Shown: positions 18,262-27,320 of the stretch, one piece after another
Layout of the letters: every line of letters starts with the position of its first letter
Numbering within the stretch: the stretch's first letter is position 1
Assembly (NCBI GenBank): GCA_016717285.1
Contig: JADKFU010000005.1
Location: forward strand, 163,501-227,500
Direction: 5' to 3'
From: Chitinophagaceae bacterium
GTDB taxonomy: Bacteria; Bacteroidota; Bacteroidia; Chitinophagales; UBA10324
Length of the DNA stretch: 64,000 bases
Notes under the pieces: generated by a model
Seen by the model: the letters and a program-made list of their open reading frames with translations, nothing else
Told to the model about the DNA's origin: nothing
Database searches by the model: none
Made by a program: the position numbers and the translations under genes

Positions 18262-19140
18262 ATGTCATTACCCAATTTCTTATTAGTAGGAGCAGGAAAA
18301 TCGGCTACACGGTCGCTGTACAATTATATGATACAGCACCCTGATGTATTTATGCCTAAAGTGAAAGAACCGCAGTTTTTTGTTGCTGCTGAAGTTCAGG
18401 ACCGCATTCAGAAATGGATAGGAGACTACGATCAATATGTAAAGTTGTTTGAAGGTTCCAAAGGAAAGAAGGCGATTGGTGAAGCAAGCGTGATGTATCT
18501 CTTTTTTTACAAAGCGGCCATTGAAAACATCAAACAATATCTGGGCACCGATGTTAAAATTCTGATGATATTGCGGAATCCTGTTGAGCGTGCTTATTCG
18601 GCATACAATTTTGTGCATGTCAATAATCCTGATGAGAAGTATTCATTTGAAGATGCACTCGCACTGGAAGAAGAACGGTTTGCGAATCATTCCACCCTGT
18701 TTATGCAGTATAAATCGATGGGTTTATATGCTGATGCGGTGAAGTCATACCTTGAAAATTTTAAGAATGTGCACATCATGTGGTATGATGAATTCAGAAG
18801 TAACCCGAAAGAAGTTTTAGAGGGTGTTTTTAAATTTCTGGAAATAAATCCTGATGTTACTATTGATTACACAAGGCAATGGAATAAAGGAGGAAAGAAA
18901 TGGAAAAATCCGGTGTTGCGTTGGTTATTCATGTCAGATAATATTTTCAAACAAGGGTATAAATTATTTTTTCCTAAGCGGAAAGGCGTAAGGACGAATG
19001 AATTTTTTACCAAAAACTTTATGGAAAAAACCGAACCCATGAAACCCGAAACACGTCAGCGGTTGATCGAGTTTTTTAGAAATGATATAGCTAAGCTTTC
19101 AAAGGTTACCGGTCGTAACCTGGAGAACTGGCTTCAATAA
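18262..19140 (+). CDS. PAPS-dependent sulfotransferase 1 (atypical phosphate loop)
   Basis: This 292-residue protein of the Sulfotransfer_1/heparan-sulfotransferase-like fold begins PNFLLVGAGKSATRSLYNYM (4-23), the 5'-phosphosulfate-binding loop with catalytic-type Lys13. VKEPQFF follows at 34-40, and the 3'-phosphate-binding RNPVERAYSAY is at 105-115 (Arg105, Ser113). The usual GTT of the loop is replaced by ATR, so PAPS affinity may differ. It would transfer sulfate from PAPS to a lipid-linked glycan in the cytoplasm. The ATG at 18262 is preferred to the TTG six bases upstream. It is followed 24 bp later by the flippase gene. Acceptor unknown. Confidence 0.85.
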   Translation: MSLPNFLLVGAGKSATRSLYNYMIQHPDVFMPKVKEPQFFVAAEVQDRIQKWIGDYDQYVKLFEGSKGKKAIGEASVMYLFFYKAAIENIKQYLGTDVKILMILRNPVERAYSAYNFVHVNNPDEKYSFEDALALEEERFANHSTLFMQYKSMGLYADAVKSYLENFKNVHIMWYDEFRSNPKEVLEGVFKFLEINPDVTIDYTRQWNKGGKKWKNPVLRWLFMSDNIFKQGYKLFFPKRKGVRTNEFFTKNFMEKTEPMKPETRQRLIEFFRNDIAKLSKVTGRNLENWLQ

Positions 19141-19164
19141 TATTAAAGATATCTTCACTACCGT

Positions 19165-20637
19165 ATGAATAACACAGACGATAAAGCAATGGAAGGGCAG
19201 GAGCAAAAGTCTGGGGATAAAACTCAACACCATGAAATTGTAAAAGGTGGTGTTTCGGCCTTTACTACGCGTCTTGTGGGAATGGGATTCAGCTACCTGT
19301 TCACTTTTCTTATTTCAAGGATGTATGGTGCTGCAGGAAATGGATTGTATAACCTGTCGCAAAGTCTGATGACCTTCACAGCCAGCATTACCAAGTTGGG
19401 CAGTGATACATTGATGACGCGTTATGGGGCGCAATACAAAGCGCAGAAAAAATTTGGATGGATCAAAGACCTGTACAATAAATCTTTGATGGTTTCTGTG
19501 CCGCTGGCATTGGTTTTTACCATTGCGCTTTATTTTCTTTCGCCATTGATAGCAACCGTTGTATTCCAAAAAGATGATCCCGATGTTACCAGGGCATTCA
19601 GAATTGCAACCATCGCCTTATTGCCGGTAACCATCTTCAACATTTCCAACGGTGGATTGCGGGGCTTAAAGAAGATCAGGGTTTATGCATTGCTTCAAAA
19701 TGTAAGCAATTTTTTCTTCGGCTGTATTATCATCTCCGTGCTGTATTTTGTTACGGATGATAAGGTGGTGCCTGTTATTACCTACGTGTCTTTTGTTACC
19801 ATTGGAGGAATATTAAGCGGTTATTTTTTCCTGAAATATTCAAACTATGCTTCTACGGATGTGGAAGAGGGACTGCAGTTCAATGAAAAATTCCTGATCG
19901 GCATATCGCTGTTCGTAGCGTCATTGGCCTCACTGGTTCGCGGATATGCTGATACCTTTATTCTGGGACGATATGCCTCTATCGAAGATGTCGGCATTTA
20001 CAGGAATGCATTTAAGGTGGCCACCATTACCCGCATTGCGCTCACTGCCTTTCTGGTACCGGCAGCACCTAAGTTTGCTGAATTATTTTCACAGGGAAAG
20101 ATTAAAGAGCTGGGAGAATCAGCCCAGTTCGCCACTAAGATTATTTTCTGGTGCTCAGCACCTATCCTGGTAGCTGTTATTTTATTAGCGCCCTTTATTA
20201 TGGGAATTTTCGGCAAAGAATTTCTTGCAGGCACCGAGGCGCTCATCATTCTTTCTATCGGCCAGTTCGTTAACGCAGCTACGGGCCCTGTCAGTAATAT
20301 TCTAATGATGACCGGTAAACAGAAGCTCAACCGTAACCTGATGGTTATGACAACCGTGCTTGCCATCATTCTTGACCTGATCATTATTCCACGTTACGGG
20401 ATTATAGGTGCAGCTTGCGTAAATACATTGGGGATTATTATCATGAACCTGATTCCTTTCTTCCTGATAAGGTATTATTACGGATTTTATACGCTCGACT
20501 TCACTGATCTTTTCAAGGTAAATCCAAAAACATTTATCAGGCAGATTCGGCAAGCGCTCAAGCCGGAAAAAAAGAAGAAAGGCGACAATGGCGAGAAAGA
20601 AAGTGCTGTGGAAGATCAAACTGGTAGCTTTGAGTAG
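19165..20637 (+). CDS. Wzx-like lipid-linked oligosaccharide flippase (MOP superfamily)
   Basis: The 490-residue polytopic membrane protein has about 14 hydrophobic segments starting near residue 28, in the pattern of the polysaccharide-transporter branch of the MOP superfamily. The N-terminal helix TRLVGMGFSYLFTFLISRMY and the motif GADTFILGRY-like region (RGYADTFILGRYASIEDVG) fit this family. It would flip undecaprenyl-linked repeat units to the periplasm for polymerisation. A charged cytoplasmic tail (KPEKKKKGDNGEKES) ends the protein. It sits between two sulfotransferase genes, which suggests sulfation before flipping. Confidence 0.88.
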   Translation: MNNTDDKAMEGQEQKSGDKTQHHEIVKGGVSAFTTRLVGMGFSYLFTFLISRMYGAAGNGLYNLSQSLMTFTASITKLGSDTLMTRYGAQYKAQKKFGWIKDLYNKSLMVSVPLALVFTIALYFLSPLIATVVFQKDDPDVTRAFRIATIALLPVTIFNISNGGLRGLKKIRVYALLQNVSNFFFGCIIISVLYFVTDDKVVPVITYVSFVTIGGILSGYFFLKYSNYASTDVEEGLQFNEKFLIGISLFVASLASLVRGYADTFILGRYASIEDVGIYRNAFKVATITRIALTAFLVPAAPKFAELFSQGKIKELGESAQFATKIIFWCSAPILVAVILLAPFIMGIFGKEFLAGTEALIILSIGQFVNAATGPVSNILMMTGKQKLNRNLMVMTTVLAIILDLIIIPRYGIIGAACVNTLGIIIMNLIPFFLIRYYYGFYTLDFTDLFKVNPKTFIRQIRQALKPEKKKKGDNGEKESAVEDQTGSFE

Positions 20638-20859
20638 TTAGTAGTGAGTAATGAGTAGTGAGTAGAAAGTTGTGAGTCGTTAGTCCTGAGTCGTTAGTAA
20701 ATAATCATTGGCCATTTGTCATTGAGTCATTGCATCATCAAACAATTCAAGCATCAAACTATTGCACATCGAAGTATCGGCACATAGGTACATTACTTCA
20801 TCGGCACATCACTTGTTCATACTTTATACTTCTTACTTCCTCCACCTTTCCCTTTTTGT
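20638..20859. repeat. Short-period degenerate repeat spacer
   Basis: The left part repeats the words TAGTGAGTAG, GAGTCGTTAG and TCATTGAGTCATTG with an irregular 7-11 bp period; no gene is seen. Similar word-repeat spacers occur at 21782-21886, 23868-23940 and 29377-29504. Confidence 0.6.
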
Positions 20860-20867
20860 TACATTTG
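20860..20867 (+). promoter_or_regulatory. -7 element for sulfotransferase 2
   Basis: TACATTTG matches the -7 consensus exactly and lies 30 bp before the ATG at 20898, suggesting that a new transcript starts here after the flippase gene. Confidence 0.45.
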
Positions 20868-20897
20868 CGGTTTTCCAAATAAAAACGGACTGTGCAG

Positions 20898-21800
20898 ATG
20901 GCAGTACCCAATTTCCTGTGTGTGGGCGCTCAAAAAGCAGGAACAACTACACTTTACGAAATTCTTAAACAACATCCTTCCATCTTTCTCCCTCAAAAGG
21001 TGAAGGAAACGAAGTTTTTTGTGTACGAAGAGAAGTATGCAAAAGGCGTTAAGTTTTATGAGCAGGCGTATTTCAGCGATTGCAAAGATCAAAGTGCAAT
21101 TGGTGAAGTGGATCCTGCAATGATGTATGAAGAGAATGCTGCTCAACGCATTTTTGAAACTTTGGGGGACAAGGTTAAGCTCATTTTCATTTTCAGAAAT
21201 CCTGTTTCCCGCGCTTATTCTCATTACCTGATGTCAAAACGAAAGGGATTTGAAGAGCTTTCATTTGATGAAGCTATTGCCACTGAAGCAGTACGGTTGA
21301 AAGCAAATCCTTCACAAAAATTTAATTTTAGTTATTTAACCCGCGGTTACTATACTGAACAGGTGAACCGTTTCAAAAAATATTTTAAAGAAGAAAATAT
21401 GCTTTTTCTTGTTTTTGAAGATGACTTCATCAAAAACAGGAATGAAACATTTAACCGGATCCAGGATTTTCTGGGTGTGAAACGTGCAGCATTAAATCTT
21501 CAGATCAAAAGCAATGAAGCTGCTGTACCAAGGAATAAGGCGGTGCATGAACTTACCAGGAAAAAAAATCCCGTACGGAATGTTTTAGGTATGCTCTTGC
21601 CTTCCGGCGCAAAAAAGTGGTTGCAGCGTTTTATCGCGAAGAAGAATTCAGCAACCACCGAAAATGCTAAGCTTGATAAACAAAAAGAAAAGCAACTCAT
21701 TGATAAATTTTTCATCAACGATATTCATCAGCTCGAAAAATTAATTCATAGGGATTTAAGTACGTGGTATGGTGGGGGCGAATTAAGAATTAAGAATTAA
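20898..21800 (+). CDS. PAPS-dependent sulfotransferase 2
   Basis: The 300-residue protein has a canonical PAPS loop, PNFLCVGAQKAGTTTLYEIL (4-23), then KVKETKFF (34-41). The 3'-phosphate motif is FRNPVSRAYSHY (99-110; Arg100, Ser108). These are the landmarks of heparan-sulfate-type sulfotransferases. The first ATG after the promoter, at 20898, is taken as start rather than the GTG at 20892. A basic C-terminal third is shared with neighbouring paralogues. It probably sulfates a hydroxyl or amino group of the locus polysaccharide; acceptor and position are unknown. Confidence 0.88.
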   Translation: MAVPNFLCVGAQKAGTTTLYEILKQHPSIFLPQKVKETKFFVYEEKYAKGVKFYEQAYFSDCKDQSAIGEVDPAMMYEENAAQRIFETLGDKVKLIFIFRNPVSRAYSHYLMSKRKGFEELSFDEAIATEAVRLKANPSQKFNFSYLTRGYYTEQVNRFKKYFKEENMLFLVFEDDFIKNRNETFNRIQDFLGVKRAALNLQIKSNEAAVPRNKAVHELTRKKNPVRNVLGMLLPSGAKKWLQRFIAKKNSATTENAKLDKQKEKQLIDKFFINDIHQLEKLIHRDLSTWYGGGELRIKN

Positions 21801-21886
21801 GAATGGTGAATAGTGAATAGTTAATTGGAGAGATTGAACCAATGAACAATAATCAATCACCACTAATGACTAACGACTTTTTAAAA
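21782..21886. repeat. Word-repeat spacer, copy A of an inverted pair
   Basis: The spacer begins with tandem TTAAGAA words, then GAATGGTGAATAG, AGATTGAACCAA (21831-21842) and CCACTAATGAC (21860-21870). Each of the last two reappears in reverse complement at 29446-29457 and 29435-29445. Confidence 0.65.
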
Positions 21887-21887
21887 C

Positions 21888-22814
21888 ATGACTGATAAAA
21901 ACGTCTGGCCGAATTTATTGATCGTGGGCGCTGCAAAAGGCGGCACCACCACGCTTCACTATGCGCTCGATCAGCATCCGCAGGTTTTTATGAGTAAAAA
22001 AAAGGAGCCCGGTTATTTTGCCTGGCCTGAAGAAGAGTTGACCTTCATCAACAATGGAAAGTTAGTGACGAAGCCGCGTTTCCTCGTCAATCATTTAAAT
22101 GATTACCTCGCACTGTTTGCAGATGGAAAAGATAAAAAAATACGTGGCGAGTCATCTACAACTTACTTGTACTTCTACGAGAAAACAATTGCCAACATCC
22201 TGTGCATTCATCCTGATCCGCAAAGCGTAAATATTGTGATGGCTTTGCGTAATCCCGTCGACCGTGCTTTCTCACAATACATGCACAAGCTTCGTGATGG
22301 CGCTGAATCGCTCGATTTCGAAGCAGCTTTAAAAATGGAAGTGCAACGCAAAGCTGAAAACTGGCATTTTGATTATCAATACACAGAGCGGGGCTTATAT
22401 TACAAGCAGGTGAAGGCGTATCTTGAAAATTTCAAAAAAGTAAAAGTATGCCTGAGTGAAGACCTGCGCAAAGATCCTGAGGAGTTGGTGCAATCACTCG
22501 AAGATTTTTTGGAAATTGACCGCATACCGCTCGACTTTGGTGATGAGTTGAATGCAAGTGGTGAACCTAAGTCAGAGGCGTTGAATAAATTTTTGAAGAA
22601 GCCCAATCCTGTAAAGAAATTTCTTGGCAACCTGTTGCCCAAAGAGCTTCGCCGGAAAATGCGGTTGAAAGTGCAAAGCACCGTTTACAAATACAACCTT
22701 GAAAAAAAAGAACTGAATCCGGAAACGCGGTTGGCTTTAAAGAAAATCTACAGGGAAGATATTTTAAGACTGCAGGATCTCATTAAACGTGATTTGGGAA
22801 GTTGGATTAACTGA
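21888..22814 (+). CDS. PAPS-dependent sulfotransferase 3
   Basis: The 308-residue paralogue has PAPS loop PNLLIVGAAKGGTTTLHYAL (8-27), KKKEPGYF, and RNPVDRAFSQYMH (about 122-134). Compared with the others it carries a longer insertion (about 48-70) between the PxKEP motif and the next helix, typical of substrate-specificity loops. Spaced 87 bp from sulfotransferase 2 by a word-repeat spacer and 91 bp from sulfotransferase 4. Cytoplasmic, with no signal peptide. Acceptor unknown. Confidence 0.88.
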   Translation: MTDKNVWPNLLIVGAAKGGTTTLHYALDQHPQVFMSKKKEPGYFAWPEEELTFINNGKLVTKPRFLVNHLNDYLALFADGKDKKIRGESSTTYLYFYEKTIANILCIHPDPQSVNIVMALRNPVDRAFSQYMHKLRDGAESLDFEAALKMEVQRKAENWHFDYQYTERGLYYKQVKAYLENFKKVKVCLSEDLRKDPEELVQSLEDFLEIDRIPLDFGDELNASGEPKSEALNKFLKKPNPVKKFLGNLLPKELRRKMRLKVQSTVYKYNLEKKELNPETRLALKKIYREDILRLQDLIKRDLGSWIN

Positions 22815-22905
22815 TCTGGAAAGCACAAAAAGTTTGAATGAAAAATTATTTACAACCCGGTAAAGCGTGGGTTGATTATTAAAAAAATGACCTGCATAAA
22901 AAGAC

Positions 22906-23871
22906 ATGATAACGAATAATACAAGACAAAATAACAAGCTCCCGAATTTTTTCGTGGTGGGCGCTGCAAAGTCCGGAACCACTTCTTTGTATGAATATAT
23001 GAAGATGCATCCGCAAATCTATATGGCACCGATCAAGGAAACGCACCATTTCTCCACTGATATTGACAATACAAAATTCCGCCCCAACTATGCGAGGTCA
23101 CTTAATAAAGACCTTTCAAAATTTTTGGAAACGGATATGAAGGAGGGAATCTTTCATGCTTTTGTGAAAGATGCGGACCAATATGCAAAGTTGTTCAAAA
23201 ATGTAAAGGATGAAAAAGCAGTCGGAGAAATCACCAATTCGTATTTGTATTCTCATGAAGCAGCTAAAAATATCTTTAAAAAATTTCCGGATGCCAAAGT
23301 GATCATGATGCTGCGCAATCCTGTTGATCGTGCATTCAGTCATTACCTGATGGATCTTCGCATTGGTTATGAAACAGATGATTTTATGACTGCCCTGAAG
23401 AAAGACATGGCACGCGACCCGAAAGGGTGGGGAATTTCCAATTTGTATGTGGAGATTGGCATGTATGCCGAGCAGGTGAAAAGATTCATAGAAATTTTTC
23501 CTGAGCGGCAGCGACGCATTTATCTCTTCGATGACTTTAAAAAAGATGCTGGCGCTGTGGTGAAGGATATGTTTTCCTTCCTGGGCGTTGATCCCAATGT
23601 GCATATAGATTATTCACAAAAGTTTAATCCTTCTTTTATTCCCAGGAATAAACTCATTGGTAAATTAAACACACAGAAGAAAGTAAAGGATTGGCTGAAA
23701 GGCATTCTCCCTAAATCGGTAAAATCAAAATTCAAGAAGACATTTTATACTGATAAGGATTTGCCAAAGATCACGGCGGTAGAACGCAAGTTCCTGGTCA
23801 ACATTTTTCGTGATGATGTGATGAAGCTGGGGAAGTTGCTGGGAAGGGATTTGAGTGGATGGGTGAAGTGA
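22906..23871 (+). CDS. PAPS-dependent sulfotransferase 4
   Basis: The 321-residue paralogue has PAPS loop NFFVVGAAKSGTTSLYEYM (about 12-30), IKETHHF, and RNPVDRAFSHYLM (about 138-150). It has an extra stretch (about 45-80) before the FVKDADQYAKLF helix. The C-terminal basic segment (KKVKDWLKGILPKSVKSK) resembles those of sulfotransferases 2, 3 and 6. It ends just before a short GTGAAGTGAGAAGTGAGAAG repeat, then the GT2 gene. Acceptor unknown. Confidence 0.88.
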   Translation: MITNNTRQNNKLPNFFVVGAAKSGTTSLYEYMKMHPQIYMAPIKETHHFSTDIDNTKFRPNYARSLNKDLSKFLETDMKEGIFHAFVKDADQYAKLFKNVKDEKAVGEITNSYLYSHEAAKNIFKKFPDAKVIMMLRNPVDRAFSHYLMDLRIGYETDDFMTALKKDMARDPKGWGISNLYVEIGMYAEQVKRFIEIFPERQRRIYLFDDFKKDAGAVVKDMFSFLGVDPNVHIDYSQKFNPSFIPRNKLIGKLNTQKKVKDWLKGILPKSVKSKFKKTFYTDKDLPKITAVERKFLVNIFRDDVMKLGKLLGRDLSGWVK

Positions 23872-23943
23872 GAAGTGAGAAGTGAATCCATAGTCATTCA
23901 AGTCGTTAGATTAGCTTAATGCAAAATTAGTTTCGGAAACATA

Positions 23944-25035
23944 ATGACACAACCAAAAATATACATCGTTCTTGTCAATTTCAATGGTCATGATAATACC
24001 GTGGAGACGATTGAAAGCTTAGCGAAGCAATCATACAAGGAGTTTCAAGTTGTTGTGGTGGATAATAATACGCCGGCTTCCCTTCAAATAATCAAAGAAT
24101 GGGCTGACGGAACGCGTATCATAAATTTCAACCCTCCGGATGAAATTAGAAAATTTTCATTTCCTGATTGTAACAAACCTGCAGCCTGGATTACCTATGA
24201 TATTGCGGAAGCAGAAAGCGGAGGAAATACTGAAAGCGAACAACAACTTCAATTGGAAATAGTCGCTGCTCCCAACGCACCTTTTAAATATCCACTCATT
24301 TTTGTGCAGGCAAAATCAGACATCGGCTTTGCAGGCGGAAATAATGTTGGTTCCCGTTACGCTTTGAAAAAAGGTGATGGAGATTTTGTGTGGCTACTAA
24401 ATAATGATACCACCTTAGACTTTGATGCATTAAAACATCTTGTAGATAAAGCAGCAGTCTATAAATCAAAGGGTGAAAAAATAGGGATGATCGGTTCTAA
24501 ACTTCGCTGGTACCGCTGGCCGGATAAGATCAATGCAATTGGTGGGATGTTTAACAAATGGACCACCTGGTCCTATCACCTTGGATTGAAAGAATTGGAT
24601 AATGGTCAATTTGACCGCGATGATGTGCAGTTTGACTATGTATACGGTGCTTCTCTTTTTATTCGCAGAGAATTTCTGGAAGATGTTGGCTTAATGAATG
24701 ATGTGTACTATGCTTACTTTGAAGAGATGGATTGGGAAATCAGGGGCGTTAGAAGAGGCTGGAAGCATGGTTATTGTTACCAAAGCATCATATATCACAA
24801 GCAAGGTGTAACTACGGGCAAGGAAATCAAGAGTAAACAAAGGCCATTATTTTTTATGTGTTGCAAATACCGCGGCTGGATGTTATTCTACCAACTTTAC
24901 TATCCGTATCTTATCTTCGCACCCATCATACGCCTGATTGGGAAGGCATTAAAGAATCTGACAGAAGGAAATTCAAAGGAATCCCTCTTAATCCTTAAAA
25001 TACTTTTAGGTAAAAGAACGTGCAGCAGGGATTAG
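23944..25035 (+). CDS. Family 2 glycosyltransferase
   Basis: The 363-residue GT-A enzyme opens with IYIVLVNFNGHDNTVETIES (6-25) and VVVVDNNTPAS, the nucleotide-sugar-binding half. A DxD-like WLLNNDTTLD is near residue 150 and an ED-type acceptor motif (YFEEMDWEIRGVRRGW) further on. A polar insertion of about 65 residues (about 48-115) separates the first strands, longer than in typical rhamnosyl-type GT2 enzymes. It adds one sugar of the repeat unit on the cytoplasmic face. Its end overlaps the polymerase start by 16 bp, so the two are translationally coupled. Donor sugar unknown. Confidence 0.85.
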   Translation: MTQPKIYIVLVNFNGHDNTVETIESLAKQSYKEFQVVVVDNNTPASLQIIKEWADGTRIINFNPPDEIRKFSFPDCNKPAAWITYDIAEAESGGNTESEQQLQLEIVAAPNAPFKYPLIFVQAKSDIGFAGGNNVGSRYALKKGDGDFVWLLNNDTTLDFDALKHLVDKAAVYKSKGEKIGMIGSKLRWYRWPDKINAIGGMFNKWTTWSYHLGLKELDNGQFDRDDVQFDYVYGASLFIRREFLEDVGLMNDVYYAYFEEMDWEIRGVRRGWKHGYCYQSIIYHKQGVTTGKEIKSKQRPLFFMCCKYRGWMLFYQLYYPYLIFAPIIRLIGKALKNLTEGNSKESLLILKILLGKRTCSRD

Positions 25036-26384
25036 AACTTACACAACCGCCAATTCAATTTGCTGACGCCATTCATAATACATGGAGGCGTCGTATCAAA
25101 GTATTTTTACTCTATCTGCTGTTCATTAATATTTTCGGAACACTCATTAAGAGTCCGCTTTCGCTCATCTACCTGGTATTCGGGGGTTATCCGATGCTCT
25201 TTGTATATCTCATATTCACTACAGTATACCTCGTTGACAAGCTATTAATCAAAAAGGCAGGATTTAATGTTTATGAGGTTATCATATTGATGTTGCTTGG
25301 CTATATCATGATTCAGGCGGGCTTTGTTACGAATTTCTATTTTGGTCAACCTATTTTCCTTGGTATGTCAGCAGAAAAATCATGGCTGGCTATTTTATCA
25401 GGCATTTTCATGTTTTACCTCCTGAAATCAAAATCGATAGACCTCACGATGGTTCGCGATTCGCTTCTATTTGGCGCATGGTTCAATCTTCCGATTTATA
25501 TGGCGATGATACTGGGACTTAATCCCAATCAGTTTGCAGGTACCTTGTTCGTATATTGTAATTCCATTAAAGGTGGTTGCCAGTTTGAGTTCGATATCTT
25601 CGGATTCGCATTTGCAACTATCTATTACTTCATAAGATATGTAAGAACAAGCCATATAAAATACGCTTTGTACTTCATGGGATTTTTCGCCTATATCTTT
25701 TTTATCAATCAGAAAAGAGGAACTTCCATTGCGTTATTGGGTACCGTAGGGTTATATTTTTTATTGAATGCAACATGGGAAAAAATCATCTACTATACTT
25801 CTTCCTTCATTCTATTTATCTCAGCGGCGCTTGGTGGATTGTGGCTGTTGCGGCCTGACATCCTTGAAAGGGTGACATTGATGTACACCAATGTAATTCT
25901 TGCCTTACAGGGTGAAGAAACCGGAGAAGCCTCTGCAGATGCCCGTATTCGCGAAACAGCCATTGCTTTCAAATACTTTAATAAACATTCATTCAGTTGG
26001 TTTTTTGGCAACGGAAAAATCAACAACGACTGGCTTGGCGGTCCAACAGCAGAGTTGGGACACTTTTATGCGTCGGATATTGGAATACTCGGTGTCGTAT
26101 ATCAGTTCGGTGTACTGGGTTTAATGCTCGGGCTCACCCAATACTGGCTGGTTTACAGAACGCATCAACGCCTCCGCAAAGAGTTCAGAAAGGACTATTT
26201 CTACCAGGCAATTTTGTTTTTCATCATCTTCTTTATCGTGCGTGGAATTCCGACCGGAGGAAGTTTCTTTGATCCCGGAATGGCCATTGCCGCGTCTTTT
26301 GTGGCCATTCATTATTTTTTCTATTACATCCAACTTCACCCCGAACGGAATTACCGCTGGGCCAATAAGCAGGTTTTAAATTAA
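25020..26384 (+). CDS. Wzy/O-antigen ligase-like membrane polymerase
   Basis: The 454-residue integral membrane protein has about 10-12 hydrophobic segments and one large loop (about 285-345, DARIRETAIAFKYFNKHSF... HFYASDIGILGV). This is the topology and loop pattern of the O-antigen ligase/polymerase family (PF04932-like), in which Arg and His residues of the loop act on undecaprenyl-linked glycans. It would polymerise the repeat units in the periplasm. The start is the GTG at 25020, inside the end of the GT2 gene. Ligase and polymerase cannot be told apart from sequence alone; the locus context favours Wzy. Confidence 0.75.
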   Translation: MQQGLELTQPPIQFADAIHNTWRRRIKVFLLYLLFINIFGTLIKSPLSLIYLVFGGYPMLFVYLIFTTVYLVDKLLIKKAGFNVYEVIILMLLGYIMIQAGFVTNFYFGQPIFLGMSAEKSWLAILSGIFMFYLLKSKSIDLTMVRDSLLFGAWFNLPIYMAMILGLNPNQFAGTLFVYCNSIKGGCQFEFDIFGFAFATIYYFIRYVRTSHIKYALYFMGFFAYIFFINQKRGTSIALLGTVGLYFLLNATWEKIIYYTSSFILFISAALGGLWLLRPDILERVTLMYTNVILALQGEETGEASADARIRETAIAFKYFNKHSFSWFFGNGKINNDWLGGPTAELGHFYASDIGILGVVYQFGVLGLMLGLTQYWLVYRTHQRLRKEFRKDYFYQAILFFIIFFIVRGIPTGGSFFDPGMAIAASFVAIHYFFYYIQLHPERNYRWANKQVLN

Positions 26385-26393
26385 TAGCAGCAG

Positions 26394-27317
26394 ATGACTG
26401 AATTGAGATTGCCCAACCTGATTATTGGAGGAGTACATAAAGCCGGAACCACTTCGGTGTATACTTATCTTTCCATGCATCCGGATGTTTGCGGGTCTTC
26501 AACCAAAGAGATTGGATTTTTTATGCCGCTCAGATATGGCAGGGAAATTCCATCTATGGAAAAATATGCAAGCTATTTTTCTCATTGTGAAGCGGGAAAG
26601 AAATACCGGCTGGAAGCAAGTCCGAGTTATCTCTATGGAAAGGAAATGATTGCCGAAAGAATCAGCAAGGAACTTGGAAGCGATGTAAAAATGATTTTCA
26701 TCTTCCGCAACCCCGCAGACCGGTTATTTTCTTTTTATGAAAGGAAAAAAGCAAATGCCTACCTCACTTCGGATGTCACATTTGAGGATTTTATACGAAA
26801 ATCGGTCGCTTTTGCTAATCAGCAGATCGATGAACACCGCGAAGATGAAGAGGCATTATTTATGAGAGGAATTCAGGAAGGTTATTACATTGATTATCTC
26901 CCGGCCTGGTACAATCTTTATAGTGAAAATCTTAAAATCCTGTTTTTTGAAGATCTGAAAAAGGATGCATTCAGCTTTATGAAAGAAGTATGCGATTGGC
27001 TCCACCTCGATTTCAGCATCTATAAACCGGAAGATTTCGCGATAGAAAACCAGACTATTGCGTATAAAAACCGTTGGATGCATAAGGCAATGCTTACTGT
27101 TAACAAAAAATTTGAATCATTCTGGAGAAAGAATGTCGGATTGAAGCGAACTTTACGCGGATTTTACAAAAAAGTAAATGCGAATTCCGGTGGACGCGAA
27201 AAGATGAATGCCGAAGAGCGCCAATTTCTGGATGAACTTTATCAACCTTACAATAAACGGTTAGCTGAATTCCTCAGAGGGAAAGGAATTACGCAGTTGC
27301 CCGATTGGTTAAACTGA
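26394..27317 (+). CDS. PAPS-dependent sulfotransferase 5
   Basis: The 307-residue protein has PAPS loop PNLIIGGVHKAGTTSVYTYL (7-26), STKEIGFF, and FRNPADRLFSFYERK. It is the most divergent of the six cluster paralogues: the second motif has RLFSFY instead of RAFSHY, and the middle region is unlike the others. It lies 9 bp after the polymerase and 3 bp before sulfotransferase 6, so all three genes are one transcription unit. Cytoplasmic; acceptor unknown. Confidence 0.87.
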   Translation: MTELRLPNLIIGGVHKAGTTSVYTYLSMHPDVCGSSTKEIGFFMPLRYGREIPSMEKYASYFSHCEAGKKYRLEASPSYLYGKEMIAERISKELGSDVKMIFIFRNPADRLFSFYERKKANAYLTSDVTFEDFIRKSVAFANQQIDEHREDEEALFMRGIQEGYYIDYLPAWYNLYSENLKILFFEDLKKDAFSFMKEVCDWLHLDFSIYKPEDFAIENQTIAYKNRWMHKAMLTVNKKFESFWRKNVGLKRTLRGFYKKVNANSGGREKMNAEERQFLDELYQPYNKRLAEFLRGKGITQLPDWLN

Positions 27318-27320
27318 CTT

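Noticed and set aside
20638..20760. CRISPR array
   Set aside because: The repeats are 7-11 bp words with irregular spacing, without conserved 24-40 bp repeats or unique spacers, and no cas genes are present.
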